A DNA stretch of 64,000 bases from Lineus longissimus (GCF_910592395.1 NC_088308.1:8511001-8575000), one strand, 5' to 3'. Numbered from the stretch's first letter, positions 31,066 through 42,440 are shown. Numbers and translations are program-made. Notes: generated by a model not told the origin, from the sequence alone.

Positions 31066-31505
31066 CTGTCGCTTTCCCTTGAAACAGTATCAATTGAATA
31101 GATAGTTGATGATCGAGTATTATTGGAAACGTCCAACTAAGATTGAACAAGATTATGTGCTCAGTGTAATAAACCATCAATTCATTCAAACCTGTTTCAA
31201 CACATTTTATCAATACATGGTTTCAATTTTCTACAAATTTTTCATTATAGAATAATTACATTTGGCCTTAAAAGGAATTGGAGGTATTGGTTGTCTTACC
31301 AAAACCGCGAGGGTGGAGTTAAAATGCAGATCAAAACCGAGGTGTAGCCTAGGACTTTGCACGCATTTTAACTCAACCGGCGCAGATTTGGTGAGACAAT
31401 CAATACCGACAGAAAGGTATCAATTTCTATTCTAAAACATCTCAAATTGAATAGCGAATAATGTGGTTTTAAATGCTTCTTGAATGCTTCCATATTTTGC
31501 ACCAA

Positions 31506-32116
31506 GCATGTGTCCAGGCTGGAACAAGGCGTTCAGATTATTTTCATTGCAATATTGGTGTGAAACAGGGGTGTATATTAAGCCCACTGTTATTTTCGCT
31601 ATATATAAATGAACTTGCATTCAAGATAGAAAATAGTGGTATCCCAGGAACGTGGATTGGTCAGAATTAGCCAAGAATCCATATATTACTATTTGCGGAT
31701 GATATCGTGATATTCTCAGAAGACAGGAGACATTTACAACGACTCATAGCTATTCTGGAGCAACATAACCGTGAATGGGGTCTTACAGTAAATATGTCTA
31801 AGTCCAAGATTATGGTGTTTAGAAAAGGAGGCAGACTGGCAAAAAATGAGAACTGGTTCTATGATGGAAAGGAAATAGAAGTGGTGGATGAATATATTTA
31901 TCTTGGCGTTAAATTCACAAGTGGTTTGTCTCTATGTTCCTATTAAAAGCTAAGAAACGAAGGCGGGATGCCTAGTTTACTCTAATAAAATAGCCTATGT
32001 CAGTACTTATCTATGAAATACATGTATTGCATCATTATTGTATATATCATGCCGGTTACATTGTTTATTATGCTGTAAAGGGCCGGTGGCCTATGTATCA
32101 GTTTGAATAAATTATT
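31506..32116 (+). mobile_element. LINE fragment with reverse-transcriptase remnant (G3 intron)
   Basis: A 611-bp 5'-truncated non-LTR element flanked by a 14-bp duplication ATATTTTGCACCAA (31492-31505 and 32117-32130). It encodes GVKQGCILSPLLFSLYINEL, one in-frame stop (after TWIGQN), then the catalytic LLFADDIVIF block and YIYLGVKFTSG. The domain then stops and a short AATAAATT-rich tail follows. The site is empty in the G1, G2, G4 and G5 copies. A second copy at 61473-62083 results from segmental duplication. Confidence 0.85.
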
Positions 32117-32291
32117 ATATTTTGCACCAACCCAAGCGGTATTGGTAACCTTTACACTGTAAAGTGAGGTTCATTCTAAATTCAGGTGTTTTAGAATACT
32201 TAACATGAACCGTGATAACCTCAGTGTGTATAGGGTCTGACGTTTTAGGGTTCATATTTGTCCCTTTTAAAAAAAGAGAATTTAGACGCGG

Positions 32292-32646
32292 TGTAAAAGG
32301 AATGGACGTCCTGGGAATGCAGGACCCCATACAATAGCTGTATACTTTCAACGGATGTGGTAAATGGTTTTGTTTAAGGTTAGCTACATAATCTTCAACA
32401 AAGGAACTGGGTGACTCTATTCACTTTAACAAAAGGACCGGACTTAGATTCCTTTTACACGTAAAAGAAATGCAAGCCCCCCCGGAATCTTAGTCCGGTC
32501 CTTTTGTTATTAAAGTGAATAGAGTCGCCGAGTTCCTTTGTTGAAGATTATGTAACTAACCTTAACCAAACCATTAACCACATTCGTTGACAATACACAG
32601 CTATTGTATGGGGTCCTGCATTCCTAGGACGTCCATTCCTTTTACA
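32292..32646. mobile_element. Foldback CCGG-target MITE (G3 copy)
   Basis: 355 bp, the same foldback element as 2444-2795. The flanks gcgg and cagg are consistent with a decayed CCGG duplication. Confidence 0.7.
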
Positions 32647-32726
32647 CAGGGAGTTGACTTTAAGGCCATGGCTGGGTGCACAGTTAATTGCGCCCTCCAA
32701 GAAATTCATTTCATGAACCACATAAT

Positions 32727-32844
32727 GGGTGATATGAATAAAGACTAGCAAATGCTTTTACTCCGGTTTTGTACAGGAAGGCCTAGTGTAAATGTACATG
32801 GAGATTTAGATAAAAGCATTTCCTAGTCTTTATTCATATCACCC
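32727..32844. mobile_element. 118-bp palindromic MITE, AAT target duplication (G3 copy)
   Basis: Begins GGGTGATATGAATAAAGACT and ends in its complement, with AAT on both sides. The undisturbed site reads CATAATGACTTT at about 2871 and 54309. Present only here and at 62694-62811. Confidence 0.8.
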
Positions 32845-33027
32845 AATGACTTTTGTCGGGTGTCCAATGAAAATTTTACTTGAATGCAACCAAACCTATT
32901 TTTTTACAGTGGCGAATGAGGGCGACGCTCTGGCATTCTGCTCTTCTGCTGCCTCACATGAAGTATCTAGTTGGCTCTAGCTTTCTAGGAGCTCTCACTG
33001 TAACCAATTAGCTAAAAAAGTATTTAC

Positions 33028-33372
33028 TTTTTTTCTCATGATTTTAGTAATCAAACCATTCGTAAACTTCAACTGACAACACCGACCCAGAAAGAAGCAA
33101 GTGTTAGTTTTGCCTTGCTTCTTAAAACTGAACCCGGCTACTAAATCGTGATGTGAGCAGCTTATAGAGCAGTGTAGTCGTGACCTCGGGTCTAACCAGA
33201 CACTTTTTTGTTGATATATAAATCCGATCTCAGCGTCATTTGATAGTGGCGCAAATATCACAGCGAAGTCCGTACTATTTATTGAGCTTATGAGGCACAT
33301 AATTGCCGAGATGAAAAATAAATCAAATCTTCGCAATACTGGAAGTTCAGTTGACAATGAATCGATCATCAT
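33028..33372 (-). CDS. G3 first exon: signal peptide plus PAN-like motif
   Basis: 115 codons from the first of two adjacent ATGs (MMIDSLSTELP) to A7|GTAAAT, in phase 0 like G1. Differences from G1 include ISAIMCLISSINST and QQKSVW. The cysteine motif LHCSISC...TNTCFFLG is retained. TATAAA at 33438-33443. Next exon probably 30091-31065. Confidence 0.5.
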
Positions 33373-33443
33373 TTTGTTGGTGTTTTCCACTTCTAGTAGT
33401 TGAGCTGACGCAAGGACCTGCGAAACTTCAATGAGCATTTATA

Positions 33444-34212
33444 GCGAAGCTTCTAAAACCATTGGTCGATCGAATTCGAAAAGAGTTAAAATCGCCAGAC
33501 TAAAGCACAAATTAATATTTTTTGGAATTATTTTGATAGTTATGTGCGCCTTGTACTTGCTGTGAGACGATATTGTCCAATCTATCTTTTTCGTCACTCT
33601 GGATCATTGATATGTTATTGATCTAAACCGAAAAACTCATTAAATTTATTTTGCTTCACCGTAGAAAATTAAAGTTTGCATGCGCAATACTCAGGTCAAA
33701 AATACGGTTGGCCTGAGTTAGGTTATTGTTTGTGCCGCTCCCATCTTGATATATCCAAATATGGTTGGAAACTCTTCCATATACTTGGTGTCCATACGGA
33801 TATTTCGTTTCTTACTATTGTAAAGATGTACAAAACAGTTCTTACTATTAACGTCCTAAAAATCATTCATTGTTTTTGTTTAAATCGTATTCCTTTGCTC
33901 CTGCCAATAATCCTTTGAACCATATCTCAACATAGCAAGAATCAGCTGTTGTCGCAATCTCGAGGCATATCATTGAGCATCAACTGTAAACGTTGCTCGA
34001 GTGTTACGAAGTTTCAGGTCCTTATCTCTCCCATTCAATCATACGGTAAATCATGTACGCCCCTCCCAGTATAATAGATTGATGAGCACTATTTTTTTTC
34101 AATTGTCGTGACGAAAAGAGTACAAGCGACTAATAGTAGCCTACTTCGACGACCCGCCACTGATCTTGGTGTTGATAGCTGCTATAGGGCTCCCTCAAAC
34201 GTCCTAAGGTAA
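33444..34212. other. 5' flank of G3
   Basis: No gene is supported. Homologous to other unit 5' flanks and nearly identical to the end of the window (63411-64000). It lacks the 129-bp MITE and the LINE tail. Confidence 0.5.
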
Positions 34213-34345
34213 GAAAAACGTCGACTAACTCAAGATATTAAGGTAAGAAATACGTTCACCAACTCAGGATATGAATGAACTCAAGATCGCCGTTTATCTT
34301 GAGTTAGGATTGGGGTTAATAACTCATTGACCCTGGTAAGTATGC
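34213..34345. repeat. Shortened minisatellite and satellite junction
   Basis: About two and a half 30-bp units followed by one to two 60-bp satellite units, cut by the TTA-flanked insertion at 34366. Counterpart of 55670-55860. Confidence 0.75.
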
Positions 34346-34365
34346 ATCGCGTTTATCTGGAGTTA

Positions 34366-35135
34366 AGCTCTGTACACACTGACAACATTTTGGGAAACAT
34401 GTTGGCCAACATGTTGTCCAGGTGCGATGTTATCGAAAATGTTGGCAGTGTGTACAGTTCGGAAACATTCGGTAACATGTTGGCCAAATGTTGCTCAAAT
34501 GTTGTCGAAATAATACAAAATCAATTTTGTTGCCGAGATGCTAATGATGTTGTCGAGTTTTATCCAATCAGAAATAGGCCACAAATCACATGATCTACCT
34601 TAAGCCATGTGATGTAGTCAAAATGGCAGCCTCAAGCAAGGAATGGTTACTGAGTGAAGTTGAACAACTTATTGCAGTATGAGAAAGTTGTGCCTGTTTA
34701 TGGGATGTAACATCCAGGGAATATAAAGACAAGAACAAAAAGAAAGCTGCTATTCTAGAAATAGCTACAAAATTTGCCCCATGCTGGTGTCTCATATAAA
34801 TCCATGGTCTTGTCCACACTCGTTTCTCGGCTGTTACAAAACGCGGATTTTCTCATCTTTACGTCTTCTTCGCCGTCTTTCAATCAGGATACGTAAAATT
34901 ATGGCAGAGCCACCGACAATACATCTTCTTTTCTTGGAATCTTCGATTGTTTATGAATTTCCCTCAAAAATATTCCCTCAAAAATCCTCATTTCTCGGAA
35001 ACATTCGACAACAAGTTGCCCAACATGTTGTCGAATGTTGTCATGTGTATACAGGGCAAAATTTTCGATAACATCGCACCTGGACAACATGTTGGCCAAC
35101 ATGTTTCCCAAAATGTTGTCAGTGTGTACAGAGCT
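34366..35135. mobile_element. 770-bp PIF/Harbinger-like element, TTA target duplication
   Basis: Terminal inverted repeats of roughly 75 bases start AGCTCTGTACACACTGACAA. TTA flanks both sides (34363-34365, 35136-35138). The uninserted satellite reads GGAGTTAGGATTGG near 55830. The TTA duplication fits the TWA rule of PIF/Harbinger. The interior has a broken MADF-type frame but no transposase, so it is non-autonomous. Only this copy is in the window. Confidence 0.8.
34623..34799 (+). pseudogene. MADF-domain remnant in the Harbinger-like element
   Basis: 59 codons from ATG with one in-frame TGA at codon 20. It reads SEVEQLIAV, stop, then ESCACLWDVTSREYKDKNKK and AAILEIATKF, the start of a MADF domain (CLWD and YKDKNKK are the hallmarks). 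PIF/Harbinger elements encode a second, Myb/MADF-type DNA-binding protein. The rest is lost to internal deletion. Confidence 0.7.
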
Positions 35136-35304
35136 TTAGGATTGGGGGTAATAACTCAATGATCCTGGTAACGACGAAGCATGTTGTCTTGATACTTATA
35201 AAAATTCTACCACAACTATATAAATGAAATAAGGGCTGCATTTTAGTCACATTTTACTCCATTTTCGACGAGCATACACGAACTTCCATACGTCTGTATA
35301 CCGG

Positions 35305-35467
35305 TGTAGAAGTTTAAAATGTCCTAGGATAAAATGTCCGGGAACAAAGGATTCTATTATGCGCTTCAATCTCTGAGCTATTGACGGTCAGGGTCTCTAT
35401 AGAACCATATTGCAGAATACAATAGGGCCGGACACTTTTTCCAGGGGGGACACTTTTTACTTTTACA
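35305..35467. mobile_element. 163-bp CCGG-target MITE with exact empty site
   Basis: Starts TGTAGAAGTTTAAAATGTCC and ends CTTTTACA, flanked by perfect CCGG (35301-35304, 35468-35471). The same place at 26030 and 55998 reads GTATACCGGCAATATGG with one CCGG. This fixes the duplication length and target of the family. Confidence 0.9.
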
Positions 35468-35594
35468 CCGGCAATATGGTTCACTTGATTAGATAAGAAA
35501 CTGCACGAGTGGCTGATCCGAGTCACCAGATCGCACGAGATGATTTTCTCTGGCCTGAAAGCTCTGTTTGTCTGTCTCTATGTCTGTCTTTTAC

Positions 35595-35789
35595 ATGGAC
35601 TAAATGCACTTTGGGTATAATGATAAATCTTGACATCACCATTTTTACGGTTTTCAATCGATACGCCGGAGACTAACGTGAATCTGTGCCTTTGCAGTTT
35701 CGATGAGATCACTTCATCCTCAGGACATCTGTATGTGTTGATCTGACGGTCGATATCCTGACGACCTCGTCGTATCTCGCAACTTCGAA
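35595..35789 (-). CDS. Candidate 195-nt phase 1-1 exon (G4 region)
   Basis: Same boundaries and length as the four other copies. The longer open frame here runs from 35835 and includes NVAVRSCEIRRGRQDIDRQ. The product is unknown. Confidence 0.3.
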
Positions 35790-36259
35790 CTGCAACATTG
35801 ACGCCGTACATGAATATTTGTTCTTGTTTTAACACTGAATGCTACAGCCTTTCAATCGTTGCAATGGAGTATCAAAGTGTTTTGTTTAGCAGATTGCACA
35901 CATACAATTTAACTGAATGGCACACATAAAGATCAATATGTGCAATATTTATTGTCGTGAACACAAATAGATTTCATGAAATGTATAAAATGGAGGGGTT
36001 TTCATGAGAGTGCATGATATATTGATTTTCGTTTAATCGATATAACCATGATCGATCTTCGAATATCGCAATAGAAAGTGTAACAGTGATCTGGCTGTGA
36101 ACAAAACTCTTGTCCAAGATTGCAAACGATTTATCCAAGACTTTCACTAAAAGCGCATTTTTGTCTTGGATGAATGACTGACAAAGTACTTTCATGTTTT
36201 GGAGAATGAAAGTGCAATGAAACACGTGACAAAATTCGACTTTGATCACTACGCACATC
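35790..36259. other. Unit spacer, G4 region
   Basis: Homologous to 15187-15660. No supported gene. Confidence 0.45.
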
Positions 36260-36508
36260 TCAAGAAAGATAGTTATAAGTATATACACGATTACAAAACC
36301 AGTTCTCATCATAAACCATTGAAAAAAGTGCATACCGTTCTATATCCGAATTCAATTTCTTTCGCCGAGGTCTATTTCCATACCGGTGGCAGTTGGGGAT
36401 TTCCACTGAATAAGTTCCTACCTTGGTTGTTCGATGGGGACCAACTACCTTAAAGGACCACTTATTTACCTTACCGGTAGAAGGCAAGCGTAGAGTATGT
36501 TTCCCCAT
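36260..36508 (-). CDS. Additional Ig-like frame, open only in this copy
   Basis: 82 codons containing KHTLRLPSTGKVNKWSFKVV and KVGTYSVEIPN, an Ig F-strand-like motif similar to those in the main frame. The homologous segments near 15.8, 27.0, 49.2 and 57.0 kb carry a stop soon after LRLPS. This copy may preserve an ancestral exon that decayed elsewhere. Start and splice sites are not determined. Confidence 0.35.
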   Translation of the reverse strand: MGKHTLRLPSTGKVNKWSFKVVGPHRTTKVGTYSVEIPNCHRYGNRPRRKKLNSDIERYALFSMVYDENWFCNRVYTYNYLS

Positions 36509-37004
36509 TACAACCCGTTAACTTCTAGTGTCGACTGACTATCATTTTATAGCTGTGATTTATCAGGTAGTTGGCACAAGCGGGAGGCAGATTTTGGATT
36601 CAAGACGCTGGAAGCGAGATATTGCATTAGTGGATGGCACCACCTCGTTTTTATCAATTTTACCCCCGGTCAAAAGTCCCATTTACACGGTGTGAATAGA
36701 GGAATAGTTTGGTTACCTCATCAACCGCTAACTTTAAACGAAGAATCAACCAAAGTTGCTTACAAGTTCATAGTTTTGACTTAAATAACTTGCATTGTAA
36801 CAGGAAACAACCACCCCTGGAATGAAAAAGATACGTTGAAACAAAATTGAAATATTCCTTTTCAATCCATCGTTTGTAAAGACCAAATTGCCATATTATG
36901 GGGTCAAAGGTGGCCCGCAGAAGCCACATCGAAATGACAGAACGGGCCGAACGCGATATCTTCAGAGATCAGTGACGTATCAAACCATATCGAAGCCGGT
37001 TTAG
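36509..37004. other. Unit spacer, G4 region
   Basis: Homologous to 15860-16354. No gene is seen. Confidence 0.45.
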
Positions 37005-37509
37005 CTAACCCGCCTCGTGTAAATACGATTTCATTCCACTACACGACACTAGAGATGTCAGGTCTGGTAACCATATCATCTCTCGAACTACCAAACTCTC
37101 TTCGTAATTGCTCCTCCTTGTAAGCACAAGTAAGTATACAAATAACATTGCTAACAATAATATCATCAGTACTGGTAATGTGAAGAGTGTAATGATGACT
37201 TCTCCTTGGTTTCTCATACTGATAATGTGAATGGCGAAATAAGGGTTTTTCCATTTCTTTTGATCAGTATTGAGCACTTTCAACTCTGTTCTGTTTTGCA
37301 TCAAATGGTCAAATGTAATTATTTTGTCATGACTGGTTTATCACAACGATGTTGTAACGTCCGAATACCAAAAGCTTTCTCCTATTTCGCCGAATGTGGT
37401 ACATTACAATTGCTTCTTTTGCATTGTCTTTGACAGTAATTTCATTTAAACAAAGCAACTCGTCGTCATTTTGTGGCAATTCTAGAAAATACGAGCCAGT
37501 GTCACACAT
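37005..37509 (-). pseudogene. Decayed Ig-like block (G4 region)
   Basis: Two frames (37005-37304 and 37327-37509) together cover repeats 1-2 with a frameshift near 37310-37330. The copy keeps an inter-repeat stretch (CILTCAYKEEQLRRE region) that other relics lost. A 74-codon fragment of the N-terminal part follows at 37683-37907. Confidence 0.6.
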
Positions 37510-37682
37510 TTACGATGCGACACTTTTTCGATCTGCTTTCGAATACCACCAAATTTAAACTAACCGTACCCCACATGTCCTGTGATGAACAGCAGTTTCC
37601 TCTCATGATAATAACTTCTTCTGCGGAGAATATAGATCACACTTCGTCTATGTATCATTTCTACTGCGTAAAGATTTGAAAA

Positions 37683-37907
37683 TTATTCACCAAAACAGGC
37701 CACGAAGCCGTTGAAGACACCTTTCCCGGGCGATGACATCAAGAAACGTGATGAAAGGGAAAATGATTTATATTGATGATTCATCTGTCGCTTTCCCTTG
37801 AAATAGTATCCATTGAATAGATAGTTGATGATCGAGTAGATTGGAAACGTCCAACTAAGATTGAACAAGATTATGTGGTCAGTGTTATAAACCAGCAATT
37901 CATTCAA
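37683..37907 (-). pseudogene. N-terminal fragment of Ig-like block
   Basis: 74 codons (MNELLVYNTDHIILFNLSWT to VACFGE) matching the N-terminal extension of the 365-codon frames, then a stop. It belongs with the relic at 37005-37509. Confidence 0.5.
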
Positions 37908-38082
37908 ACCTGTTTCAGCATATTTTATTAATTTAATACATGAACATCCATGGTATTGATTGAAAGAGTGTATACGGCTTCCCTAAATAGGAGTATAAAC
38001 CTCGTGTTGGCTGACAGTATTTGTAGGTTTTAGTCACAATACCCCACGAGTTTTGCTAACGAGAACCGGCACCCAAACTTCC

Positions 38083-38498
38083 TTAAGGACATAATATCAG
38101 CACAAAGCAAACAGACGTTATGATGAACATCAAAATAACAAAGAAGTACATCAGGAACGTGTCGATAATACGTGCAGCGACTGTCCATTCTAAACATCTT
38201 TGGTCATCTGTTCTAAATTGGTCTTCCTTCACGTATGGCAGAGGCCGATTCGTAATGTTAGTCTCTTTATTACCTTTGCGAGACCTGTCCATTGGCGATA
38301 CCGATGTAGCTGTAGGAGAGGACGTGAAATTACGTGGAATGACCGCCGTGTTCCTAGTGATCTTTGCAAGGTCGCAGATTATCCTCTTGACCATTGGGGA
38401 TATTTCTCTATCTGCGGGCGTGTAGAACACTTTCAGAACCAGCACGATCAGGACGATCGAGGCGGCAGACATAGCGGTCAGTGCCGTCAAATAGATAA
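38083..38498 (-). CDS. Nicotinic-type Cys-loop receptor, last exon (TM3-loop-TM4)
   Basis: The minus strand has a strong acceptor, TTTTTTCTCAATTCCAG, then 138 codons to TAA. The product opens with TM3 (ALTAMSAASIVLIVLVLKVF), continues through a short intracellular loop (from YTPADREISPMVKRII to DDQRC), then EWTVAARIIDTFLMYF and a hydrophobic TM4 (VILMFIITSVCFVLIL) near the C terminus. The W...A..ID..FL pattern before TM4 is typical of nicotinic acetylcholine receptor subunits. The frame is intact. No exons for the ligand-binding domain or TM1-TM2 were found before array sequence resumes at about 39.5 kb, so the exon looks orphaned or its partners lie far away. It is not present elsewhere in the window. 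Confidence 0.75.
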
Positions 38499-38540
38499 CT
38501 GGAATTGAGAAAAAACATGTGATATATCAAGGGAGATTGG

Positions 38541-38610
38541 TCGTGTCAGTGGCTAAGCGGTCATAGAGCACTAAGATAATCATCAGGAGGTCGTTCGGCT
38601 CTCTGTTTGC
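38541..38610 (+). repeat. tRNA-like SINE head
   Basis: A strong A box TGGCTAAGCGG and a weaker B-box-like GTTCGGCTC about 42 bases later suggest a degenerate tRNA-derived SINE. No functional cloverleaf was drawn. Confidence 0.35.
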
Positions 38611-39960
38611 TTTGGTGACCTTTAGTAGCACGGCACGTAACGCTATTAAAATTGGTTCAACTTTCGAACGAAATGTAGAACACTGTCAGGTTCCTCACAT
38701 GCGCTGCCTATCCAAGTAGCATAATCAGGCCGGGGCAAAGTCTTTGTGAGATTGCCCCCATGCTTGATTTAAAACAAAATGAACGGCAAGGGTTGCTGGA
38801 TAGGCCACGATACAGTATGTCACAAAGAAATCGAACCCATGAACAACAAGCAATACATCACCGCACCCAAGCACTACATCCACTCAAACATGTCAAAAAA
38901 GAGTCGAACCGTTCACCCACTGCACCATACCCTATATATACTTCCGAAAGAGGAGTACCTCGGTAGTTTTATCATTTCTCTGCAAGGTTCGCCACTCACG
39001 CATATTGATACTCTGAACTACATCCTAAACGAAGCTAGGCCATGAGAAGGGGGCCCCCTGTTCGTCAGCAGCAAAATGACCTAATGCTTTTCAGTCATTG
39101 ATCGGAGATTCTTGGACGCTGGTGATTGATCACAGTTGTTTGCCAGAAATCATCTTAAACTCTAATCATAAGGTTATTCCTTTTTCCTCGCACAAGCGTG
39201 AAAAGCTTTGATGTTCTGCAAAACAGATGAGGCCTCTGTCGGGGACTTCAGGTAACTTAATCTGTCCAACTTGGCTCTTAGCCACAGCCTCTCTTAAATC
39301 AATACAATGAGCACTGTCATATGACAAATCCCACTAGCCAGATGACCGATTGACCTAGCCGGTTTCATGATCCGCAACCCATTTAGTAGTATTCCAAGTG
39401 CATTGGTCACGTGTGACCAAATTGACAAATCCCACTGGTCAGATGACCGATTGACCTAGCCGGTTTCATGATCCGCTTACTAAACAAGTACATTTGTATT
39501 CAATTCACTATACAAATTGGTTGATTAGTCACATATGATATTGGTCCTGGCCGAACTAAGTTGGTCAACCTGACCAACTTACGTTGTGGCACCTTACTGT
39601 GAGATAGGACCTTCAATACCTCACTATAATCTTTTAAGAAATTTCGACCAGATGGATCTACCTATAATTTGAATCATACGTGCCGATACATTTTAGCTGA
39701 AATCAGTCTGCTACCAAATTCTAGTTTCACCATTGTTACACATTTGGTGTCTTATCTAGTAGCAGATAGTTGACCAAATTCCTACCATAGCGACATTATA
39801 ATCATGATTTGAGAAATGTTTTTTCTTTTTTCGAAAAAAATCATCATTAAGAGGATAATTCAAAAACTTACAAAACATCAATTGAGATTATTACTGACAG
39901 GTAGGATCGTTAAGAGAACCGTGAGAAAAGCTCAAGAGATTATTAGGTTTGTCACGCGTG
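38611..39960. other. Non-array block, then return to array sequence
   Basis: No supported gene. Two direct copies of about 55 bases (CAGATGACCGATTGACCTAG, then CCGGTTTCATGATCCGC) lie at about 39327-39373 and 39422-39476. Array homology resumes near 39540 with the TGGTCAACCTGACCAAC segment. Two overlapping plus frames near 38760-39045 show no domain. Confidence 0.5.
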
Positions 39961-40431
39961 AATTATATTGAAACCTAATGATCATACCTCTAAGCTATCT
40001 CTAAGCGCACATCACCATCAGTATGTCCCCGTGGTCTATGAATTAAAAATGGTTTTCGCCAACGCTATTTATTTGTCACTGATGGTCCATTACTCCCAGC
40101 CACCAAAAAACAAACAAGGCAATAATCTACCAACGGATATTTCTTTATCGTGCCAAATGTTGTCGAATTGCAGTATCAAAATACTACATGAAATCACTTT
40201 CATCTGGAGCTCATCCAGCTACATATAAAGAGCAGACTTATGCTGCCCAGCTCAGTATCCAGAGCATAACACAAAACTTGAGATTTCAGCTCTGGTCGCC
40301 ATATCATCCTATTTTTCATGCATGTTAGTTTAACGTTTAATAAATATAGATATAACAGCTAATGTTGTCTTCCTCAGGCGATAAATTGACATTAAGCTTC
40401 TGCCATTCCACTCGGTGACACGATTAATACC

Positions 40432-41173
40432 CTAAACTGGAGATGTCAGCTCTGGTAGCCATATCATCCCTCGAACTACCAAACTCTCTTTGTAATTGCT
40501 CCGCCTTGTAAACAGAAGTATACATTTCACTTTCCTAACAATAATATCATCAGTACTGGTAATGTGAAGAGTGAAATCATGACTTGTCCTTGGTTTCTGC
40601 TCTGTATTGAGCACTTTCAACTCTGTTCCGTTTTGCATCAAATGGTCAAATGTGTTTACTTTGTCATGACTGTATTTTATTATAACGATGTTGTAACGTC
40701 CGAATACCAGAAGCTTCTTCCTATTTCGCCATTGGAGGACTTTTACTTTTATCGAGCCGTCCTGGAAACATCACAAATGCTTCTTTTGCAGTGCCCTTGA
40801 CTGTTATTTCCTTTAAACAAAGCAACTCGTCATCTTTTCTTGGCAATTCTAAGGTATATGAGCCAGCGTCATGCCCATTATTAACATTTACGATGCGGAT
40901 CGTTTTTGATCTTGATTTAAATACCGCTAAATTTCCCCGAAGAAATTTAACCTTATCGTTTGCAAAATGTCCTGTGATGAACAGCAGCTTCCTCTCATGA
41001 TAAAAACGTCTTCTACGGAAAATATAGACCACACTTCTTCTATGTCTCATTTCTACTATGTACAAATTTGAAAATTCATCAAAACAGGTCACGAAGCCGT
41101 TGAAGACACCTTTCCCGGGCGATGGCATCCAGAAACGCGATGAAAGGGAAAATGATTTGTATTGATTATTCAT
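40432..41173 (-). pseudogene. Ig-like block broken by a 38-bp replacement
   Basis: The N-terminal frame (40721-41173, repeat 1) and part of repeat 2 (40432-40641) align to the family protein. About 10 bases after CTTCCTATTTCGCC are replaced by about 38 unrelated bases, which shifts the frame and adds a stop. The repeat-3 part is further degraded to the left, though traces continue at 40330-40431. It lies downstream of G4. Confidence 0.65.
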
Positions 41174-42440
41174 CTGTCGCTTTCCCTTGAAACAGTATCC
41201 ATTGAAGATATAATAAATGATCGAGTATATTGGAAATGCCCACTAAGATTGAACAAGATTATGAGGTCAGTGTAATAAAACAGCAATTTATTCTAACCTG
41301 TTTCAACACATTTCATCAGTACATGGTATCAATTTTTCTACAAATTTTCCAATATAGAATAATTACATTTGGCCTTAAAAGGAATTAGAGGTATTGGTTG
41401 TCTCACCAAAACCGCGAGGGTGGAGTTAAAATGTAGACCAAAACCGAGGTGTAGCCGAGGACTTTGCAAGCATTTCAACCGGCGCGGATTTGGTGAGACA
41501 ATCAATACCGACAGATAGGCATCAATTTCTATTCTACAACATCTCAAATTAAATAGCGAATAATGTGGTTTTAAATGCTTCTAGGATGCTTCCATATTTT
41601 GCACCAACCCAAGTGGTATTGGTAACATTTACACTGTAAAGTGCGGTTCATTCAATTTATTCTAACCTGTTTCAAGCCATTTTATCAATACATGGTATCA
41701 ATTTTCTACACATTTTCCATCATAGAATAATCACACTTTGCCTTGAAAAGAATTGATACCAAACTGGAGGTATTGTTTCTCTCACCAAAACCGCGAGGGT
41801 GGTCAACTTGACCAACCTATATTGCAGTATCTTACTGTGACGTCATAGGACCTTCACTTTAAGAAATTGTGATCAGATGGATCTACATGTATTTTCAATT
41901 ATACATGTCGATACATTTTACCTGACATCAGTGATAATACGCAATTCTTGTTTCACTATTGTCATACAACGTTGGTAGTGGGGACCAATTTAGGTCTAGT
42001 AGCGAATATTTGAGCTTGAGACAGTTCATATACCACAGCCACATTATGATGGTGATTTGAGAAAAGGTTTTTCTTGATTAAAAAGAGAATAATTCAAAAA
42101 CTTGCAATACGTCAGTTAAGATTATTACTGACAGGTAGGCATGAGGAGAGAACCGTGAGAAAAGCTTAAGAAATTATTAGGTTTAGACATAATTTCATAT
42201 GAAATATTACAAATATCTATCATGTATTTTGTATTGATATTCTCATCTTGATTAATGTTTCTGCTAAGTTTCCGCACATTCAGCTAAATCGGCATGCCCA
42301 ATTTATTGAGGTTAATATTTGATTAAAAAATCAGGCCTAATTGGTTGGTCTCATTTGCATTAATTTGTCATTGCACGGATGTAATGCTCTCCATCCATGT
42401 TCATGGAAATTGATTGGCTGTGAAATGAAGCAGAGCAATG
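41174..42440. other. Noncoding array segment between relic and G4
   Basis: 41576-42440 is the near-identical partner of 1-865. No gene is seen. Confidence 0.5.

Noticed and set aside
38760-39045. Two overlapping plus frames of 68 and 88 codons
   Set aside because: No recognisable domain, unclear splice sites and no second copy. Not enough to support a gene.
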